Of a stretch of 64,000 nt of DNA, positions 1 through 8,336 are shown piece by piece. Source of the DNA: Candidatus Aminicenantota bacterium (GTDB taxonomy: Bacteria > Acidobacteriota > Aminicenantia > Aminicenantales > Aminicenantaceae). The translations under genes were made by a program, and so were the position numbers. Every line of letters begins with the position of its first letter. Position 1 is the first letter of the stretch. The DNA lies in NCBI GenBank assembly GCA_020344415.1, contig CP070825.1, positions 2,105,552-2,169,551 on the forward strand. The letters run 5' to 3'. The notes under the pieces were generated by a model. It saw only the letters and a list, made by a program, of their open reading frames with translations, had not been told where the DNA came from and made no database searches.

Positions 1-21
1 CTTCATTCTGACTTTGGACAT
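1..21 (-). CDS. 5' end of an unknown gene cut by the window edge
   Basis: A leftward ATG at 21-19 opens seven codons (MSKVRMK) before the window ends. It is preceded at a normal distance by a purine-rich Shine-Dalgarno stretch (AAGGAG, about 28-36 on the minus strand). Nothing can be said about the product. The spacing and ribosome-binding site are the only support. Confidence 0.4.
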
Positions 22-158
22 CCCCTTTCTCCTTTCTTAGGTAGACCGGCATACACGTCAGGGGAAACCGAAACTTTACAGCGCGCACGAGACTACTCTT
101 CGACAAGCGAGTATATGCCTACTCCGGTGCTCGCATTTATTACCAAATTTTAGAGTGG

Positions 159-191
159 TCAGAGCAGCATACCGATTCTACGAGAATGCAT
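159..191 (-). CDS. possible 10-residue leader peptide
   Basis: An almost ideal Shine-Dalgarno sequence (AAGGAGGTGA, minus strand, 203-194) stands just ahead of an ATG that reads only MHSRRIGMLL before a stop. It lies about 140 bases upstream of the partial gene at the left edge, in the same direction. It may be a leader peptide, or the start of a gene broken by a frameshift. No homology is recognised. The rest of 192-533 shows no convincing gene. Confidence 0.2.
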   Translation of the reverse strand: MHSRRIGMLL

Positions 192-533
192 TCTCACCTC
201 CTTCTTGTGTTGATTGCTCTGTAATTTTAAACATTTAAAATAACTTGTGTTTTATAATCACCTATATAAGAAGTATTATTAAATAAAAGCGGCTGGATGT
301 GTTTTTATTCTTATTTATCGAGCCGAATACTAAGTTGAACCACTTTGAAGGAAATAATATCATATAATTCTTACTTGTTCAAGTTATATTTGCCTGAAAA
401 ACAGTAATATCAACGGGCCATTCGATCCGTTCGCCCTAATGAAACTGACACTACAATTTGAGCCATCCATATTTCTCATCGCCCGTTAATCACTCGCTCT
501 CGAACGGCAGAAATAGACACCGCTCGCGAAACA

Positions 534-567
534 GAAAAAAAGAGCGGGGGAGCACTTTGCTCCCCCG
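534..567 (-). terminator. intrinsic terminator of the sorting-domain gene remnant
   Basis: A perfect 10-bp G+C-rich stem (CGGGGGAGCA against TGCTCCCCCG) with a 3-base loop is followed on the minus strand by a run of eight T. It lies about 50 bases beyond the stop codon of the leftward remnant at 619-816, so it is the natural transcript end of that vanished gene. Confidence 0.85.
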
Positions 568-618
568 TTCCTCTCCGAAGAAGGTTTCGGGACTATGTGC
601 GCTTGTATCTACCCCCCA

Positions 619-816
619 TTATCTCAGCAGAATCATCTTCTTCATCTCTACGAAGTCACCCGCATTGATCCTGTAGAAGTAGACTCCACTCGCAACGTCG
701 TTGCCAACCGAATCCTTACCGTTCCAGGACACTACCTTGCTGCCGGCCGTCTGATGCTCGTTCACCAGCGTCGCAATACGCTGACCGAGGACGTTGTAGA
801 CCTCGAGTCTTAATGC
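619..816 (-). pseudogene. C-terminal FlgD-like/T9SS type A sorting domain remnant
   Basis: On the minus strand the frame from about 816 to the TAA at 621-619 reads ALRLEVYNVLGQRIATL, then SWNGKDSVGNDVASGVYFYR, ending MKKMILLR. This is the standard FlgD-like Ig-fold or por-secretion sorting domain found at the end of large secreted proteins in the FCB group and several candidate phyla. Only the last 65 or so residues exist. Upstream the frame runs into a stop (840-838) and the DNA becomes a cytochrome gene on the other strand. The piece is richer in G+C than most of the window. The body of the protein is missing, through either a genomic rearrangement or an assembly join. Confidence 0.75.
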
Positions 817-856
817 CTGTATTACATGCCATAACCCTCATTCCTTAGAGGTAGAA

Positions 857-2383
857 ATGGAGTCCTGTAACACTTGCCATACCGCGGGAATGGATTCCAG
901 ATTTATAGGTATGTATAGCGACGTAAGTGACCCTGAAGATATCCGCTACTATGGCTCATTCACGGACTATGACGGTGATGGCAACACAACAGAAAGCACA
1001 AATGACGAAATTCATGGATTGCAGGATAAATTATACGAGGCCATTCGCGAATACGCAAGAAGTGTTGTAGGTACCCCAATTGTATATGATTCACACAGCT
1101 ACCCTTATTTTTTCACGGATACCAATGATAACGGATCGGTGGATGCAGATGAGGGAAGTTATAGAACTTTTACTGCACGCCTTATCAAAGCTACATACAA
1201 CCTCCAGTTCTCAAAGAAAGATCCAGCCGCTTATGCCCACGGCGGAAAATATATGATAGAGCTCATGTATGATTCGATTGAAGATTTGAATACTGCCCTA
1301 ACTAATCCTATCAGCTTATCCGATGCTCACAGGACCGATGAAGGTCATTTAGATGGCTCCTCAGAGGCCTGGAGACACTGGGATGAGGATGGAGAAGTAA
1401 GGAACAGTTGTGCTAAATGCCACAGTGCAGATGGCCTAGCCCATTTTCTCGAAAATGGAGAGAATGTTGCGACAGAGATCTCCAATGGTATGCTCTGTAC
1501 TACCTGCCATACGTCGCCCCCCGCCGTCAGGATAGCAGGAGCGGTCACTTTTCCTTCAGGAGCAGTTTATGATATGGGTGACAGCAGCAATCTCTGTTTA
1601 AATTGTCACCAAGGACGGGCTTCAAAATCCTCTGTTGACTCAAAAATTGCTGCGTCCGCTGGTCCTTACAGTTTTACAAATATTCACTATGTCCCCGTAG
1701 GTGCTGTTCTTCTTGGCACAGAAGTCAAAGGTGGGTATGAGTTTGAAGGCAAGACATATGTTGGACGCAGAAATTGGCCCAATCACAATGGCCTGTTCGA
1801 TACGTGTGTGGAATGCCATATGGGTACTAACAGCCCAAGAAAAACCACAACATCCGGCAACATGACAATCATGGGCATTCCCAACTTCACTGACCACAAT
1901 GTGCACAAGCCCAATCCTGAAGATTGTGTCTATTGCCACGGTCAGGATGTTTCCGAGCCAAACCAAGGTGCAGACCCATCAAAGTTCAAATTCAGCGGAA
2001 TCCGCCCAGCCACGACTCCAGATTATGACGGAGATGGAAACACATCCGAATCCCTAAAAGATGAGATAAGAGCGTTGGAAGCTGCTTTGTATGATCAAAT
2101 GCAAATCTATGGAACCATCATAGGTGCACCTATCATTTACGATTCCCATTCTTATCCTTACTTTTTTAAGGATACGAACGGAAACGGAGAGGTGGATGCT
2201 GGTGAAGCGACTCGCAGCAATAGCTATTCTTTTGACGCGAAGATGTTGAGAGCTGCTTACAATTACCAGATGACCTTAAAAGAACCCCACGGCTATATCC
2301 ATAATTCACGCTATATCGCGCAATTGATGGTTGATTCCATAGAGCACCTCGGAGGAAGCGTCAGCTCTTATACATGGCGCTAA
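857..2383 (+). CDS. multiheme c-type cytochrome, N-terminus missing (7 heme motifs)
   Basis: Six CxxCH motifs lie inside this frame (CNTCH, CAKCH, CTTCH, CLNCH, CVECH, CVYCH). A seventh, CITCH, is in frame upstream of the ATG, at about 818-832. The frame is open back to a stop at 797, with no signal peptide and no ribosome-binding site, so the true start has been lost at the junction near 811-816 and the ATG at 857 is internal. Two copies of a module of about 110 residues (DYDGDGNT..., VYDSHSYPYFF, DTN-NG-VDA-E) bracket the central heme region, at roughly residues 38-150 and 390-500. The protein would be periplasmic or extracellular and carry electrons. Its exact family is not recognised. A strong terminator follows the stop. 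Confidence 0.75.
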   Translation: MESCNTCHTAGMDSRFIGMYSDVSDPEDIRYYGSFTDYDGDGNTTESTNDEIHGLQDKLYEAIREYARSVVGTPIVYDSHSYPYFFTDTNDNGSVDADEGSYRTFTARLIKATYNLQFSKKDPAAYAHGGKYMIELMYDSIEDLNTALTNPISLSDAHRTDEGHLDGSSEAWRHWDEDGEVRNSCAKCHSADGLAHFLENGENVATEISNGMLCTTCHTSPPAVRIAGAVTFPSGAVYDMGDSSNLCLNCHQGRASKSSVDSKIAASAGPYSFTNIHYVPVGAVLLGTEVKGGYEFEGKTYVGRRNWPNHNGLFDTCVECHMGTNSPRKTTTSGNMTIMGIPNFTDHNVHKPNPEDCVYCHGQDVSEPNQGADPSKFKFSGIRPATTPDYDGDGNTSESLKDEIRALEAALYDQMQIYGTIIGAPIIYDSHSYPYFFKDTNGNGEVDAGEATRSNSYSFDAKMLRAAYNYQMTLKEPHGYIHNSRYIAQLMVDSIEHLGGSVSSYTWR

Positions 2384-2410
2384 CTGTCAAATAGTCAACG
2401 ACTAGCAGAC

Positions 2411-2446
2411 AAAAGGGCGGCATTTTCGGATGCCGCCCTTTTTTTA
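2411..2446 (+). terminator. intrinsic terminator after the 7-heme cytochrome
   Basis: A 10-bp stem (AAGGGCGGCA, 2413-2422, against TGCCGCCCTT, 2431-2440) with an 8-base loop is followed by T residues at 2439-2445. It lies 30 bases past the cytochrome stop and before the resB promoter. Confidence 0.9.
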
Positions 2447-2463
2447 CTTTAACTCAACGCGGA

Positions 2464-2492
2464 TTGAAAAAATAACATAAATCCTATATTAT
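2464..2492 (+). promoter_or_regulatory. sigma70-type promoter for resB-resC
   Basis: TTGAAA (2464-2469) and TATTAT (2487-2492) are separated by 17 bases and lie about 40 bases ahead of the resB start. The terminator just upstream makes an independent promoter necessary here. Confidence 0.6.
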
Positions 2493-2533
2493 CCGTAATA
2501 AACTTGGATTATTCATAAAAAATCGAGAGTCAA

Positions 2534-3886
2534 ATGAAATCCTTACTGCAATTTTTTAGTTCAGTCAAGCTAGCGATTGTATTGCTCATTATTATCACTA
2601 TCGCATCGATTGTAGGCACTCTTATTCCACAAAATAGAAGCCTAGCAGAATATGCTGCTCGCCATGGCCAATTTGCAAATTTGTTCAATCGGTTACAGCT
2701 CACCAGTCTCTATCAATCCTTTTGGTTTATCGGCTTGCTCATCCTTTTTTCTTTGAACATCCTTGTTTGCACTCTGATGCGTATCTCCCCCAAATGGAAA
2801 AGAGCTTTTCAATCCAAGTTCATAAAAGAGAGAAAGAAAATTCTAGTCCTTAAAATAAAAGAAAGCTTTCAAAAAAATTGGAGCTTATCAAAAACAACTG
2901 AAGAACTTAAAAAAGCGCTATCCTCCAGGCGTTATCGCCTCAAAGAGGTATCTGAAGAAAACAAGACATTCTTCTTGGCAAGAAAAAGGATCCTAGGTCT
3001 GTTTGGCTCAGATATAGTTCATCTTGGACTTCTTATCATACTCGCAGGTGGTATTATCAGTGGCATAAGCGGGTTCAAGACGAATTTGAATATATCAGAA
3101 GGACAAGTTCTCTCAATTCCTAAAGCTGACTTTAAACTCAGGCTGGATAAATTCGAAACTGAATACTATCCGAATGGAAGCGACAAAGACTGGAAAAGTA
3201 CTCTCACAGTTATTGAAAATAATGAGTCGCGCCTGAGCAAAACTGTCGAGGTTAACCATCCTCTCTCCTATAAGGGATTTGTTTTCTATCAAAGCGGCTA
3301 TGGATGGAACTGGGAAAGCCCATCACTTGAAATCTGGGCCAAAAAAAGAGAGGACCCTTCATTCTTGAAGAAAATAGAGATTAAGATCGGGGAAAGAGTC
3401 AAACTTGAAGAGGAAAACATTAAGGTTTCTGCTCTCCATTTTGTTCCTGATTTTGTAATAAACGAAAAAAACCAGGTAACAACCCGTTCTCTCCAGCCCA
3501 ACAATCCAGCCGCATTTATAGAAGGTTGGCGAGAAGATGAAAAAATATTTTCTGGATGGATCTTCGCCAAATTTCCTAGCGTTTCGCGAATCCATTCAGA
3601 AAAAGAAACTGATCTATTCTTTGAATTCAAAGATTTTAGGGCTGAACAATATTCAAGTATCCAGATGTCAAAAGACCCAGGTACAAACATCATTTGGGTG
3701 GGATGTACTTTCCTGATGATAGGGCTTGGTGTGGCTTTTTACTGGCCAACGCGTGAGATCAAGGTTATTCTCGAGGAAAGCCAAGGTAAAACAGAAGTTA
3801 TTGCAGGCGGAATCGCTACAAAAAGCAAAGATATCTTTCAGGAAGAATTCGAGAAAATCATGACTTCCCTAAGGAGAACAAAATGA
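2534..3886 (+). CDS. resB: cytochrome c biogenesis protein ResB/Ccs1
   Basis: This 450-residue membrane protein fits ResB. It has an N-terminal hairpin of membrane segments (about residues 10-28 and 62-84, with the family-typical VGTLIPQ stretch between), a third segment near 165-182, a long periplasmic domain (about 185-385) and a last membrane helix near 390-407. ResB works with the ResC/CcsA-type partner in system II cytochrome c maturation, delivering heme across the membrane and attaching it to CxxCH apocytochromes. The stop overlaps the start of the next gene (ATGA), a sign of coupled translation. Its position among heavily hemylated cytochromes suits the role. Confidence 0.9.
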   Translation: MKSLLQFFSSVKLAIVLLIIITIASIVGTLIPQNRSLAEYAARHGQFANLFNRLQLTSLYQSFWFIGLLILFSLNILVCTLMRISPKWKRAFQSKFIKERKKILVLKIKESFQKNWSLSKTTEELKKALSSRRYRLKEVSEENKTFFLARKRILGLFGSDIVHLGLLIILAGGIISGISGFKTNLNISEGQVLSIPKADFKLRLDKFETEYYPNGSDKDWKSTLTVIENNESRLSKTVEVNHPLSYKGFVFYQSGYGWNWESPSLEIWAKKREDPSFLKKIEIKIGERVKLEEENIKVSALHFVPDFVINEKNQVTTRSLQPNNPAAFIEGWREDEKIFSGWIFAKFPSVSRIHSEKETDLFFEFKDFRAEQYSSIQMSKDPGTNIIWVGCTFLMIGLGVAFYWPTREIKVILEESQGKTEVIAGGIATKSKDIFQEEFEKIMTSLRRTK

Positions 3887-4701
3887 ATGAATCTACCCTC
3901 TTCTACATAACTTTTTTCTTTTACATCCTTGCAGCTTTCTATTATCTTTCCTTCTTGTTCTCTAAAAAAGAAAAGTTGGCTAAAACTGGCTTCAGAATAG
4001 CTTTTATAGGAGGGCTTATACACACGCTGGCTCTCATATGGAGAACCTTTGAAAGCGGCCATGCGCCTTTCACAAATATGTATGAATCCCTCTCCTTCCT
4101 CGCTTGGTCCTCAATTCTTGCCTATATCATCATAGAGTGGAAATACAAGATTCGAAAAGCTGGGCCTTATTTTATGCTGATTGTCATTGCCTTAATGGCC
4201 TTAGCCTCATCGCCGTTGATGCCTTCAGAAGCAACACCTCTCGTCCCCGCCCTTCAGAGTTACTGGCTCTGGCTCCATGTGTCTGTGACTCTCCTTGGAG
4301 AAGCCTTTTTTGCGATAGCTTTTATCACGAGTATCATGTATCTGGTGACTGATGCCAAAGAGAAAAAAGGACAGATAACAAAGTCAGGACTCACATCAGA
4401 GAAGCTGGACTCTATTAGCTACAGATGTATTGCTGTCGGATTTCCCCTGTTTACACTCGGAGGGCTCGTATTTGGCATGGTCTGGGCCTATAAAGCCTGG
4501 GGAAGCTACTGGAGCTGGGATCCCAAGGAAACCTGGAGCTTGATAACCTGGTTTGTCTTTGCCCTCTATCTTCATACACGAGTCGTAATGGGCTGGAAAG
4601 GAAGACGTTCAGCCTATGTTGCCATTCTAGGCTTCTTAGCTGCCTTGTTTACATATTTTGGAGTAAATTACCTATTGGCGGGTTTACATAGTTACGCATA
4701 A
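3883..4701 (+). CDS. resC: cytochrome c biogenesis protein ResC/CcsA (heme-handling)
   Basis: A polytopic membrane protein of 272 residues with about eight hydrophobic segments and the tryptophan-rich heme-binding signature WGSYWSWDPKETW (about residues 205-218) of the CcsA/CcmC/CcmF family. Conserved histidines that would ligate heme are visible near residues 46 and 130 and at HTR near 231. It forms the system II synthetase with ResB and translationally overlaps it by four bases. The pair is enough to mature the c-type cytochromes encoded downstream. Confidence 0.92.
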   Translation: MNESTLFYITFFFYILAAFYYLSFLFSKKEKLAKTGFRIAFIGGLIHTLALIWRTFESGHAPFTNMYESLSFLAWSSILAYIIIEWKYKIRKAGPYFMLIVIALMALASSPLMPSEATPLVPALQSYWLWLHVSVTLLGEAFFAIAFITSIMYLVTDAKEKKGQITKSGLTSEKLDSISYRCIAVGFPLFTLGGLVFGMVWAYKAWGSYWSWDPKETWSLITWFVFALYLHTRVVMGWKGRRSAYVAILGFLAALFTYFGVNYLLAGLHSYA

Positions 4702-4765
4702 GCGTTAGCCCAGGGGAATTTTGAGTAGACAATAGAAATAGAACCTTCGATAAACATTTAAAAAA

Positions 4766-4794
4766 TTGACAGTAATTTCTACATATCCTATAAT
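4766..4794 (+). promoter_or_regulatory. consensus sigma70-type promoter of the bc-type operon
   Basis: A perfect -35 (TTGACA, 4766-4771) and perfect -10 (TATAAT, 4789-4794) with 17-base spacing lie just ahead of the 18-heme cytochrome gene. The following four genes overlap or abut, so this promoter probably drives the whole respiratory operon constitutively and strongly. Confidence 0.85.
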
Positions 4795-4818
4795 TTAAGT
4801 CTTTTATATCTGAATAAT

Positions 4819-6849
4819 ATGAAAAAAATAATGAAAAAGAATAAAAAGAAAACCAGGAAAAAAAGAATAATCATCCTTGCATCTGTTGGATTTATTGTTG
4901 TACTTCTCCTTGGCTCTATCGAATACACCTCTCATTCCCAATTCTGCAACTCCTGTCACTACATGAAGCCTTTCTACAAAAGCTGGGAGACTTCATCCCA
5001 TGGCCATATCGACTGCAATGCCTGTCATTATCCTCCTGGGATAAGATCAAAATTGAGGGCAAAAGTAGAAGGAATCCTTCAAGTTGGCCGATACTGGACA
5101 AAGCTTTACCTGAAATCAAAGCCATGGGCTGAAATTCCAGACGAAAGCTGCCTTCGCGGGGGATGCCATGAAAAAAGGCTTTTGGAGGGTCGGTCAAAAT
5201 TCAATAAAATTGTTTTCGATCATAAAATCCACTTCGATGACCTAAAGAGAGGTAAGCAGCTCCGCTGTACAAGCTGCCATTCCCAGATTGTCCAAGGTGA
5301 ACATATAACGGTCACAAATAGCACATGTTTCATTTGCCACTTCAAGGAAAGCGAACATTACCCTCAAATCAGCGAATGTTCGCACTGCCATCATAAGGAT
5401 GATCTGATATCAGAAAAGATTTCGAAATTTAATCATTCCATTGTGTTTGATAAAGGTTTTGAATGCAATAAATGTCACAGCAATACCATCATTGGGGATG
5501 GAGAGGTTCCTAGAGAAAACTGCTATAAATGCCATTGGGAGAGAGATAGGCTGGATAAATACGATGATACTGACCTCATGCATCTTGAGCATATCGCCTC
5601 CAATAAGATCGAATGCAACCAGTGTCATTTAGACATTCAGCACAAAATCATCAAAGAAATAGATTCTATTGCAGATTGCCAGACTTGCCATACAGACTAT
5701 CACAAGGCTCAAAAGATTCTTTTTGCCGGAGAGGGAGGCAAAGGAGTAACCCATCCTGTGCCAAATATAATGTTTAAAAAAGGATTAAGCTGTAAAGGCT
5801 GCCATATTTTTCATGAAGAAACAGGCGGCAAAGCGATGAAAAGCGAGACTTTCGTCTCAAAAGCCCAAGCCTGTGAATCCTGCCATGGAAAGGGATTTGC
5901 CAGAATCATGAAAGAATGGGAACTCTCTACGGACAGAAAATTGAGTAGGATCGGGGCTATTTATAAAAATGCCACTCAGGAATTAAGACGAACCAAGAGT
6001 GCCCAAAAGAAAAAAGCTCAGAAATTGCTTGAGGAGGCTGCCTTTAACATTGATATCGTAGAAAGGGGAAAGAGTGTCCACAATGTCGAATACTCCCAGG
6101 AACTTCTCTCTGCCTCTTACAATAAACTCATGGAAGCTCTTAAACTCATAAATTCATCTTACAAACCAGAGGCATTCTTAGCTGTAGCCAAAGAAGTCCC
6201 AACTCAATGCTCCAACTGCCACGCCGGGATCGAAGAAATCAACAAGCAAATCTTCGGCCTGGATTTCCCGCATGAAAAACACTTGATTGAGCAGGAAATC
6301 CAATGTGATGTCTGTCACTCCAATGTTAGGAAGCACGGAGAATTCATAGCTACAAAACAAAGCTGTGCCGTCTGTCACCACAAAGATCCTAATAAAGATT
6401 GTACGAACTGCCACCACTTACAAAAAACATTTTATCAGGGAGGCACTTTATACGGCCAGGAAATTCCAAAAGATATCATGTCTGAAGCAGAGGCAGAGTG
6501 TACAGATTGCCATCTCGGTCCTCAAAACAAAATATTCCGCTCAGATGCCAATAAATGTCTCGACTGCCACGAAGAAGGATATGAGGAGGTTTTCGTCGAG
6601 TGGCAAAATTCAGTAAAAGAGCTTGTCAATTCATTGAAAGCTTCTTTGAAAGAAAAGAGAAAACTCAGTTTATCTCAGGAAGAAAAATCTCAAATTTCAA
6701 ATATTAAAGGAACACTTCGCGGGATTGAACTCGACGGGAGCTCCGGGATCCACAACTATTCAGCTATAGAAGAATTGTTGACAAATTTTCAAAAAATATT
6801 AAAATCTTTAGGCACAAGCACTCTAGATGCAGAGAAGAAATTTTATTAA
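4819..6849 (+). CDS. 18-heme membrane-anchored cytochrome, NapC/NirT-like N-terminus
   Basis: The 676-residue protein starts with a lysine-rich stretch and one membrane anchor (about residues 17-36), followed by the NapC/NirT-like pattern CNSCHYMKPFYKSWETSSH. It has seventeen CxxCH motifs plus one CX4CH (CLRGGCH, near residue 112), eighteen hemes in all. A charged, probably helical insert at about 375-440 separates hemes 12 and 13, and a helical tail follows the last heme. It is expected to face the periplasm and pass electrons between the quinol-oxidising b/Rieske subunits and a distant acceptor. The last 23 bases overlap the Rieske gene. The family of the long C-terminal part is cytochrome c3-like by motif only. 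Confidence 0.85.
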   Translation: MKKIMKKNKKKTRKKRIIILASVGFIVVLLLGSIEYTSHSQFCNSCHYMKPFYKSWETSSHGHIDCNACHYPPGIRSKLRAKVEGILQVGRYWTKLYLKSKPWAEIPDESCLRGGCHEKRLLEGRSKFNKIVFDHKIHFDDLKRGKQLRCTSCHSQIVQGEHITVTNSTCFICHFKESEHYPQISECSHCHHKDDLISEKISKFNHSIVFDKGFECNKCHSNTIIGDGEVPRENCYKCHWERDRLDKYDDTDLMHLEHIASNKIECNQCHLDIQHKIIKEIDSIADCQTCHTDYHKAQKILFAGEGGKGVTHPVPNIMFKKGLSCKGCHIFHEETGGKAMKSETFVSKAQACESCHGKGFARIMKEWELSTDRKLSRIGAIYKNATQELRRTKSAQKKKAQKLLEEAAFNIDIVERGKSVHNVEYSQELLSASYNKLMEALKLINSSYKPEAFLAVAKEVPTQCSNCHAGIEEINKQIFGLDFPHEKHLIEQEIQCDVCHSNVRKHGEFIATKQSCAVCHHKDPNKDCTNCHHLQKTFYQGGTLYGQEIPKDIMSEAEAECTDCHLGPQNKIFRSDANKCLDCHEEGYEEVFVEWQNSVKELVNSLKASLKEKRKLSLSQEEKSQISNIKGTLRGIELDGSSGIHNYSAIEELLTNFQKILKSLGTSTLDAEKKFY

Positions 6850-7252
6850 TTTTTTTTTAGGGGGAAGCCTTCTTGGTACATGTATCGCTTTTCTCTACCC
6901 AGTTATTCGCTATATCCTCCCTGCAAAACAAACTGAAGCTGTCATAAAGAAAATTACAGCCGCAAAGGTGGGAGAACTCGCACCAAATACTTCTAAGATC
7001 TTTAAATTTGGGTCTTCACCAGGCATCCTGATAAACACTCAGGATGGCGAACTGCGTGCTTTTTCTGCAATCTGCACGCACCTCACATGCAGTGTAATTT
7101 ATGAAAGTGACACTGGGACGCTTCTCTGTCCGTGCCATAATGGGAGGTTTGACCTCAGAGGAAATGTGGTCTCTGGTCCACCCCCTTCCCCTTTAGAATC
7201 CTACATAGTTGAAATCTCTGGAGAGGAGATAGTTGTTTCGAAGAGGGACTAG
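6827..7252 (+). CDS. Rieske [2Fe-2S] subunit of a cytochrome bc-type complex
   Basis: This 141-residue protein has a twin-arginine N-terminus (MQRRNFINFFLGGSLLG) with one hydrophobic anchor. It carries both Rieske ligand boxes, CTHLTC (about residues 84-89) and CPCHNGRFD (about 102-110), which bind the high-potential [2Fe-2S] cluster with two Cys and two His. It would accept an electron from quinol at the cytochrome b Qo site. It overlaps the 18-heme gene upstream and is followed at once by cytochrome b, as in other bc/b6f operons. Confidence 0.93.
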   Translation: MQRRNFINFFLGGSLLGTCIAFLYPVIRYILPAKQTEAVIKKITAAKVGELAPNTSKIFKFGSSPGILINTQDGELRAFSAICTHLTCSVIYESDTGTLLCPCHNGRFDLRGNVVSGPPPSPLESYIVEISGEEIVVSKRD

Positions 7253-7253
7253 G

Positions 7254-8333
7254 ATGAAGAATTTGATCCCATCGGCTTATTCTTATCTCGATTCCCGATT
7301 CAAACTAACAGAACTGGCTCAATTCGCCAAAAAAAAGAAAGTTCCCGAACATAAACACTCTTTTTGGTACTATTTCGGCGGGATATGTCTTTTTCTCTTT
7401 GTCATTCAAGTTCTTACTGGCATTATGCTTCTTCTTTATTATTCGCCCTCAATAGACTCTGCTCATGAAAGTATCGAGTACATCATGAGTCAGGTCAAAT
7501 TTGGATGGTTGATAAGGTCTGTTCATAGCTGGACAGCCAATATTCTTATAGGAGCAATCTTCATTCATATGTTCAGCTCTTTTTTTCTCAAAGCTTACAG
7601 ACCTCCTCGAGAATTAACATGGATAACCGGATTTTTCCTTCTTCTGATTTTTCTCTTTTTTGGCTTCAGTGGCTACCTTCTTCCATGGAACGAACTTTCT
7701 TTCTTTGCCACTCGCGTTGGAACCGATATTGCGGGAACCATTCCCTTGATTGGAAAACCTATAAAGACTTTTATCTTGGGAGGGCCAGAGGTTTCTGGAG
7801 CCACGATAGCACGCTTTTTCTGGTTACACGTAGCCGTCCTTCCTCTTTTTACAGTGTTACTCCTGGGGGCCCACGTCCTTTTGGTGCAAATATTAGGAAT
7901 GAGCAAGCCTGTCGGACTGCCAGAATCCCAGGTTAAAGAAGTGCCCTTTTTCCCCAATTTCATCCTTAAAGACTCCCTTGGCTGGATGATCATTTTGGCT
8001 CTCATCGGAGTGCTCTGTGTTTTCTTCCCCTGGGAGGTCGGTCAAAAAGCAGACCCTTTTGCTGCGACACCTATGGGAATAAAGCCCGAATGGTATTTCA
8101 CTTTTATGTTCACCACCTTGAAAATCATTCCTTCACATATTCTCTTCATTGAGGGAGAAATTCTAGCTATTTTTGGATTTATGATAGGGGGCCTTTTTTG
8201 GATGTTGGTTCCCCTTATAGATCGTAATGCTGCGAAGGAAAAAAGGAGTCCAGTTTTCTCTTTCATAGGTCTCATAGTGTTATTGTATATCATAGTAATG
8301 ACAGCTCTGATATATCTTCTTCCAGGCTTGTAG
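7254..8333 (+). CDS. cytochrome b6/subunit IV fusion of the bc-type complex
   Basis: The ATG at 7254, one base past the Rieske stop, is preferred over an in-frame TTG at 7233 inside the Rieske gene. The 359-residue protein has two heme-binding helices with paired histidines: HSWTANILIGAIFIH (13 residues between) and HVAVLPLFTVLLLGAH (14 between). The 14-residue spacing in the second helix is the b6-type arrangement. The later half supplies the subunit IV part with the Qo-site motif PEWY (in KPEWYFTFMF) and further membrane helices. It oxidises quinol at the Qo site and cycles electrons through two b hemes. No cytochrome c1 or f gene accompanies it; multiheme cytochromes flank it instead. Confidence 0.93.
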   Translation: MKNLIPSAYSYLDSRFKLTELAQFAKKKKVPEHKHSFWYYFGGICLFLFVIQVLTGIMLLLYYSPSIDSAHESIEYIMSQVKFGWLIRSVHSWTANILIGAIFIHMFSSFFLKAYRPPRELTWITGFFLLLIFLFFGFSGYLLPWNELSFFATRVGTDIAGTIPLIGKPIKTFILGGPEVSGATIARFFWLHVAVLPLFTVLLLGAHVLLVQILGMSKPVGLPESQVKEVPFFPNFILKDSLGWMIILALIGVLCVFFPWEVGQKADPFAATPMGIKPEWYFTFMFTTLKIIPSHILFIEGEILAIFGFMIGGLFWMLVPLIDRNAAKEKRSPVFSFIGLIVLLYIIVMTALIYLLPGL

Positions 8334-8336
8334 GAA

